Source: Bacteroidaceae bacterium (lineage in GTDB: Bacteria; Bacteroidota; Bacteroidia; Bacteroidales; Bacteroidaceae). From it: a stretch of DNA of 64,000 nt. How positions within the stretch are numbered: position 1 is the first letter of the stretch; every line of letters starts with the position of its first letter. Below are positions 60,701-64,000 of this stretch, piece after piece. The notes under the pieces were generated by a model that saw only the letters and a program-made list of their open reading frames with translations, did no database searches and was not told where the DNA came from. Location: NCBI GenBank assembly GCA_016286165.1, contig JAEESE010000003.1, forward strand, positions 124,001-188,000, given 5' to 3'. The translations under genes and the position numbers were made by a program.

Positions 60701-61107
60701 CCTTTGCATATTGCAACTCGCTCGCTCGCGTGGTGATAGGGCCGAAGATGAGGACTATTGCCAAGGGCGCCTTCTACAGCTCTAATGTCAAGGAGGTATT
60801 TGTTAAAGCCACAACCCCGCCTACCGTCAACGACTACCTGTTCTCGTCCAAACCCATTATCCACGTCTATGCCAGCGCCTTAGCCGACTATAAGGCTTCG
60901 CGCTGGGCTGAGTTCGGCACTCTTGTCGGCGACCTCGAGAACTACGAGGAAATGCTCACTGCCATAGAAGAAGTCGAGAAGGATGACGTAGTAAACAGCA
61001 AACCAGTCGATGGTAAATGCTACGACTTGATGGGACGGCCCGTGACGCGTCTGCAGCCGGGAACTATCTACATCCGCAACGGGCGCAAATTCATCACTGC
61101 GCCGTAA
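57769..61107 (+). CDS. Secreted M60-type metallopeptidase flanked by duplicated LRR modules
   Basis: 1112 residues from the ATG at 57769; a TTG two codons earlier is also in frame. After a signal peptide (1-23) comes a BspA-like LRR module (about 30-230: LKEVDIPNSVSRLGGDAFAY). An M60/enhancin-type peptidase domain follows with the gluzincin motif HENGH at 567-571 and downstream Glu580/Glu584. A second LRR module (about 860-1065: LKEIYIPDNVTSLGEDAFAY) closely repeats the first, and a short type IX-like tail (CYDLMGRPVTRLQPGT) ends the protein. M60 peptidases cleave O-glycosylated mucin-like proteins. The duplicated LRRs around the protease suggest substrate or surface binding. Confidence 0.88.
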   Translation: MKRFLAMAIAAILLCSTGETLATEVNVEKAGTLASQLTTTETTLRITGVINGTDVKYLRELINAGKVTTLDIADVRIVSGGEVYYKDEAGTSYKSENDVIGQFMFRECEKLKAITLPSTVNAILANAFSKSGLKEVDIPNSVSRLGGDAFAYCSSLAKVVIGSRVSRMDQGVFYSSPVKQAYVKPTTPPNAPAYLFSSNPRIYVYTESLADYKATDWRTYGTLVGNLEATYPKEPDPSDVVNELCSTFFEDMACTQLKAEYQAMSDEDLTAAISNAGLPDFMATIAVKIKNDSWAAYEKDFRIHDYNAFSDATYWNTKMMSTGGSYMGNPTGIFTTTLDPIYVFVDSDVPEGATLYIAGCEGNTLVTNAKTGTQLKKGLNIVDGMKDALYYILYTADTKDMKKTLDEWPDIKIHIEGGAVNGYYDVARHSDTDYKAILRAAKHERFTVKSKNALFNFKTSTYKTVWPRTIDKSISWFDSLAVWEKDLMGMTVAVASGQRAGAPYYLTGGEAIYPIFYNNPCFAIEGTSADAGYANSTPYRTCYNSVDCIRNSFDVSRYEIDDWCSAHENGHNNQGAINLEGGTEVSNNLFSNYIRYLDGLVTSVGSPLSMVMEEYARNEPFFIRNVESQLRMYWQLYLYYHLAQKNTSFYPNLFKALREDPLKLWTASSTNSSQKFVRKVCEIAQEDLTEFFTIYGFFIPFTNMHIEDYGSHTMTVRQSEINRTLSAIQQYPKNREIIFVEDRADYVLTTDFLTKAGQKKRDSERVGQCGELGQFTTYLPGGCQPSAYTYLQADSLYALDGTGGLGILMLDAEGKLVYASNAYNFCIPTSVGDAFTIYSLDADGSLHEITKAGEGAEYVYLNTAGTLADSLSAKVIKATIGGVINGTDFKYMRQLIADGNLASLDLTQANVKSGGLAYYETYRSALNAIGDHAFHQCRQLIAIRLPESITRILNCAFSSSGLKEIYIPDNVTSLGEDAFAYCNSLARVVIGPKMRTIAKGAFYSSNVKEVFVKATTPPTVNDYLFSSKPIIHVYASALADYKASRWAEFGTLVGDLENYEEMLTAIEEVEKDDVVNSKPVDGKCYDLMGRPVTRLQPGTIYIRNGRKFITAP

Positions 61108-61133
61108 GTAGTTTGAATCGCCTCAGCGAATCA

Positions 61134-61225
61134 AAAAAATACGACCAGTCGTTTAACGCTACTCGACTGGTCGTATTTTCATTTATGACCGGTCATGTCG
61201 TCATTCATGACTGGTCGTGTTTTTT
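61134..61225. repeat. 22-bp-period palindromic array 7 (4 units), bidirectional terminator-like
   Basis: Cores at 61144 (ACCAGT), 61166 (ACTGGT), 61188 (ACCGGT) and 61210 (ACTGGT), exactly 22 bp apart. An A-run precedes (61134-61139) and a T-run follows (61219-61225), so each end has the form of an intrinsic terminator. It lies between the convergent M60 and GH127 genes. Confidence 0.9.
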
Positions 61226-61285
61226 AGGCTGATTAATCTTGTGGCTGAATCAAGCCAGGCTGACGTGCATGCAGGCCAAACTTCT

Positions 61286-61419
61286 CGGAAGTTCCGGATA
61301 GAGCGGAAACTCCGGAAGAACTGGAAATACCGGATATCCTGGAAGGCAGGAAACTCCGGAGAAACCGGAAAAACCGGAAACTCCGGATAAGCCGGAGAAG
61401 CCGGATATTCCGGATAACC
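61286..61419. repeat. 9-bp tandem array CGGANANNC (15 units)
   Basis: CGGA-type units begin every 9 bp from 61286 to 61340 and, after one 8-bp step, from 61348 to 61411. The array ends four bases before the GH127 stop codon. It contains TCCGGA palindromes and no stop codons in some frames, but no gene is proposed. Confidence 0.85.
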
Positions 61420-61422
61420 GAA

Positions 61423-64000
61423 TCACTTGGCGGTCTTGAGCTGTCGCACGGCACGCTCAATCATGTCAGCTGTGCCAGAGCCGTCGCTGACATATTTCAC
61501 TACCATCTCGGCGTAATCAATGGCTTCACGCAGCTTGGCGCTTGGCGATGCCTGCTGCTTGGCTTGGCTGAGCAGCGGCAGCAGTTCGTCTAAGTCCTCA
61601 AGTTCGGGCAGGTTGCCGGGGCGCATTGTGGCGATGGCTGCGTTGAGGTCGGTGGTCATCTGGTCTATAGCGGCCTGCGAATGACTGCGTTCAGCATCGT
61701 CGTAGAGAGCGCGGGCACGGTCAAACTGCTCCATCAGGCGGGCATAGCCGTGCTTAGCCCAAGGTGCATATTCAGGAACCTTAACTTCAAGGGCGTTCCA
61801 CGCATTCTGCGCATCGCGGCGACTGCGAGCCAAAGCCATGGCTTCCTTGAGTCGGCTATCGTCAACGCCTGCGGCTGATGCTTCTCCTTCCACGGGAAGG
61901 GGCACGCCGGGCATGGTGAAACGGAAGTAGTGGGTGGCGTGACGATTGACGTCGTAATCGGGAATCCATTTCTCGCGGTCCATAGTCCATTGGCCTTTGT
62001 CCAGATGAATCGTCGCCTCGTCCCATGTCTTAATGCCTTGAGCCGCCATAACCAGCGGGCCGTTCATCACGGTTCCACACCACGCGGGCTCAAAGCGAGT
62101 GCGCGGTTCGTTCTTGCCTGTGGCTGCAACCTCCATCTTGTCGGGGCCGAAATCGAAGTGCGAAGTGAAAGGCATGACGATTTCTATGCGGTCGGTGGGC
62201 TTATAATTCCGCGCGGGCAGCGTGACATAGGAACAAGGCTGATAACGCTGCGAAACGCTCTCGCCGTTCACTTTTACGTCAAAGCCACTGGTGGCCCAGT
62301 AAGGAGTGCGCAGTTTCACTACGACGGGTTTCTTGCACTCGTCGAAACTGATGGTTGAGGCTTCTGCCGGCCATTCGCACTCCTGACGTAGGGTGACGCC
62401 GTGCTCGTCCCAGCGAGCCGTGGAAGGCATGTAAAGAGCTACCCAAATGGTGTCGCCACCAACGAAGTAGGCAGCCTCTTGATATTTGACATGATTCTCA
62501 ACACCCGTTCCGCCGCAACATGTCGACTGAGGAGTCTCGTTGCCCCAGGGCTTGGAGGCATCAAGTCCCACGGCATACTGATAGACCACGGAATAGCGGT
62601 TGGGATTCAGCGAACCTATAATCTGGTTGTAGAGTACACGCTCGTAGTAGTCCATATAACGCGCGTCGTCGGGGCGGAAACAGTTGAGGTCCTTGGTCAG
62701 TTTGGCCAGGTTGTAGGCGCAGCAAGTTTCGTTGAGCGTAGGCTCCGGGTATGTCGAGCGGTCGCGCCAGTCAGTGCCCACGTTTGTTGCCATCGACAGG
62801 ATTTGGGTGTAAGGTTGGCGGAACATCTCTCCATTGCCTACTCCTCCCATGGCATAACGATAGCGGCCCTGAATCATCGTCCAGAAGTTCTCGGCCACAT
62901 TGTAATAATAGTCGCCGGCGCCTGCGCGGAAAGCGCGGAGGGCACCTGTGACCATAGGAATATGCTGGTTGGCATGACGTGTGCGGATAGCATCGGCGTT
63001 TTTCGAGAGAGGATCGAAGAAGGCAGGGCTGTCGAAGTAGGTAGCGGCCTCGAGCAGATGGGCACTGGACTCCTTGTCCTTGACCATCTCCGACAGGCGG
63101 GCCAGTGACTCTGCCATGCCTCCAACCTCGCCGGCGATGTACATGTTCCACATCTCGTAGCGGTTGCCCGGTTTGGCACGGCGCTCTGCCTGAGAACCGG
63201 CGGCGTCGACGAAGGTGCGGTAGTGCAGTCGGTTCCAAACCCAAAGGCCCATGTCCTTGGCTATGAGGAGCGCCTTGTCGGCGATAGTCTTGTCGTCGAC
63301 GTAGTTGGCTATATCGATGAGGCCGGCCAGCTGCTTGTGCACACTGTAGTACGGCGCCCATACCCATTGCTCGTTGTTGTATGCACGGTACATCTCAATA
63401 AGCACGCAATGCTGGGCGGGTATGGCGTTGAGATAGCCGTAGCCGTAGTGAGCATAGTCCTGTTTGTAGTTGTTGAAGTCGGCCCATGTGCCTTTCAGTT
63501 CGCGCAGTTCGGTCTCAGGAGCCAGATCGCGGGCTTCACGATAACGGCCGAGGGCTTCGTCGAATACGAAGGTGCGTTCCTGGCAGGCGCGCAGCTCGTC
63601 GACCATTGTTCGGATATTCTCTTTCAGACGTTGGCGCTTGTCGGCATCAGAGCATGAGGCGTAGGCCATGGCCATGGCGCTCATGTAGTGGCCGCTGCCG
63701 TGACCTTTGAGCTTCGTGGTTGGGGAATCCCAGCCGTCGGCTTCGGGATAGCCCTCGGTGGGCATGCCATAGGTGTCGCGGTAGTTGTACAGCTGTTGGC
63801 GCACGTCCAACGACAGCAGCTGGTCTATGTCGAGATCGCGGTTGTGCGTCAGGCGGTTAGTGCCGTTGATAGTAACCTTGTTCAGGGGCAGAGGCTGGGC
63901 TATGGCGCTTGCCGAAGGTGTGGCATAGCTGCCGCCAACTACTTTCACATGAGCTTTCACCGGAAGTCCCAGCGTGGTCGTGTTGTCGCCTATGATATAT
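61423..64000 (-). CDS. GH127 beta-L-arabinofuranosidase (5' end outside the window)
   Basis: 859 residues are visible. The frame remains open to the window edge (upstream of the GTG at 63960 it reads YIIGDNTTTLGLPVKAH), so the start is missing. It belongs to GH127, which releases beta-L-arabinofuranose from plant cell-wall glycans. Counting from the GTG at 63960, the zinc site and nucleophile are visible as Glu411 and Cys413 (ETCC) and Cys481-Cys482 (TCCGG), matching the known Glu/three-Cys arrangement; GHGSGHYMSA near 86-95 is another family mark. After the barrel and beta-domain, two helical FIVAR-like repeats (about 705-845) end the protein. Secretion is likely but the signal peptide is outside. 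Confidence 0.92.
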   Translation of the reverse strand, partial: YIIGDNTTTLGLPVKAHVKVVGGSYATPSASAIAQPLPLNKVTINGTNRLTHNRDLDIDQLLSLDVRQQLYNYRDTYGMPTEGYPEADGWDSPTTKLKGHGSGHYMSAMAMAYASCSDADKRQRLKENIRTMVDELRACQERTFVFDEALGRYREARDLAPETELRELKGTWADFNNYKQDYAHYGYGYLNAIPAQHCVLIEMYRAYNNEQWVWAPYYSVHKQLAGLIDIANYVDDKTIADKALLIAKDMGLWVWNRLHYRTFVDAAGSQAERRAKPGNRYEMWNMYIAGEVGGMAESLARLSEMVKDKESSAHLLEAATYFDSPAFFDPLSKNADAIRTRHANQHIPMVTGALRAFRAGAGDYYYNVAENFWTMIQGRYRYAMGGVGNGEMFRQPYTQILSMATNVGTDWRDRSTYPEPTLNETCCAYNLAKLTKDLNCFRPDDARYMDYYERVLYNQIIGSLNPNRYSVVYQYAVGLDASKPWGNETPQSTCCGGTGVENHVKYQEAAYFVGGDTIWVALYMPSTARWDEHGVTLRQECEWPAEASTISFDECKKPVVVKLRTPYWATSGFDVKVNGESVSQRYQPCSYVTLPARNYKPTDRIEIVMPFTSHFDFGPDKMEVAATGKNEPRTRFEPAWCGTVMNGPLVMAAQGIKTWDEATIHLDKGQWTMDREKWIPDYDVNRHATHYFRFTMPGVPLPVEGEASAAGVDDSRLKEAMALARSRRDAQNAWNALEVKVPEYAPWAKHGYARLMEQFDRARALYDDAERSHSQAAIDQMTTDLNAAIATMRPGNLPELEDLDELLPLLSQAKQQASPSAKLREAIDYAEMVVKYVSDGSGTADMIERAVRQLKTAK

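Noticed and set aside
196..61225. CRISPR arrays
   Set aside because: The 22-bp units are imperfect palindromes with about 8-bp gaps, without constant repeats or 25-40 bp spacers, and no cas genes are present.
61233..61460. 75-residue frame through the 9-bp array (IRLLRLIRSFRFF)
   Set aside because: Composition is dictated by the tandem repeat and it overlaps the GH127 3' end; no start signal is convincing.

Overview
The window is a chromosomal segment of a Bacteroidales bacterium, most likely Prevotella-like. The evidence is: a fused SecDF; promoters of the Bacteroidetes type (-33 TTTG / -7 TAnnTTTG, several with 19-20 bp spacing); an N-succinylornithine-type carbamoyltransferase in an arginine cluster; four large secreted proteins with type IX secretion-like C-terminal tails; BspA-like leucine-rich repeats; and GH127, sulfatase and M60 polysaccharide/mucin enzymes. 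Base composition is near 50% GC.

Layout. 1-115: tail of a sulfatase. 0.3-6.8 kb: secDF, an exo/endonuclease-phosphatase, a rhomboid protease, HU and tadA. 6.8-13.1 kb (+): parA, parB, DUF5683, LysM lytic transglycosylase and RelA/SpoT, a conserved Bacteroidales neighbourhood. 13.2-31.6 kb (-): arginine/proline biosynthesis, read from argR through a GNAT, argG, argC, argD, a cupin regulator, two tandem acyl-CoA synthetases, proC, proB, proA and an exported TldD-type protease to argF'. A pair of secreted hydrolases sits between argC and argD. 31.6-35.5 kb: AraC regulator, glycine-zipper lipoprotein, DUF4236 protein and a LolC/E permease. 35.5-37 kb: gene-poor, with a ~275 bp hairpin element, tRNA-Ser(UGA), tRNA-associated duplications and arrays. 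37-45.6 kb (-): M48 lipoprotein, HAD phosphatase, cobU-cobT-cobS (nucleotide-loop assembly of cobalamin) and a CotH-kinase/lamin-tail surface protein. 46-49 kb (+): anaerobic ribonucleotide reductase nrdD-nrdG. 49.5-61.1 kb (+): two paralogous repeat-built secreted proteins and an M60-type metallopeptidase flanked by duplicated LRR modules. 61.4-64 kb (-): GH127 beta-L-arabinofuranosidase, cut by the window edge.

The most unusual content is non-genic and repeated. (1) Seven intergenic arrays share a period of 22 bp although their palindromic cores belong to three different sequences (ACGACCGGTCGT, TTCCCATTGGTGGGAA, GATTAGGnnnnCCTAA). Two types occur in one register in the same array, and several arrays are flanked by A/T runs so that they could act as one- or two-way terminators. 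(2) C/G-rich palindromic elements occur as inverted pairs at four co-directional gene junctions (proC/proB, argG/argC, cobU/cobT, nrdD/nrdG). In each case one copy is translated in frame at the N-terminus of the downstream protein, and at cobU the other copy supplies the C-terminus and stop codon. (3) There are tandem repeats of 9 bp (twice) and 32 bp. These look like a layered system of short repeats shaping gene boundaries, and are the best candidates here for something not yet described.
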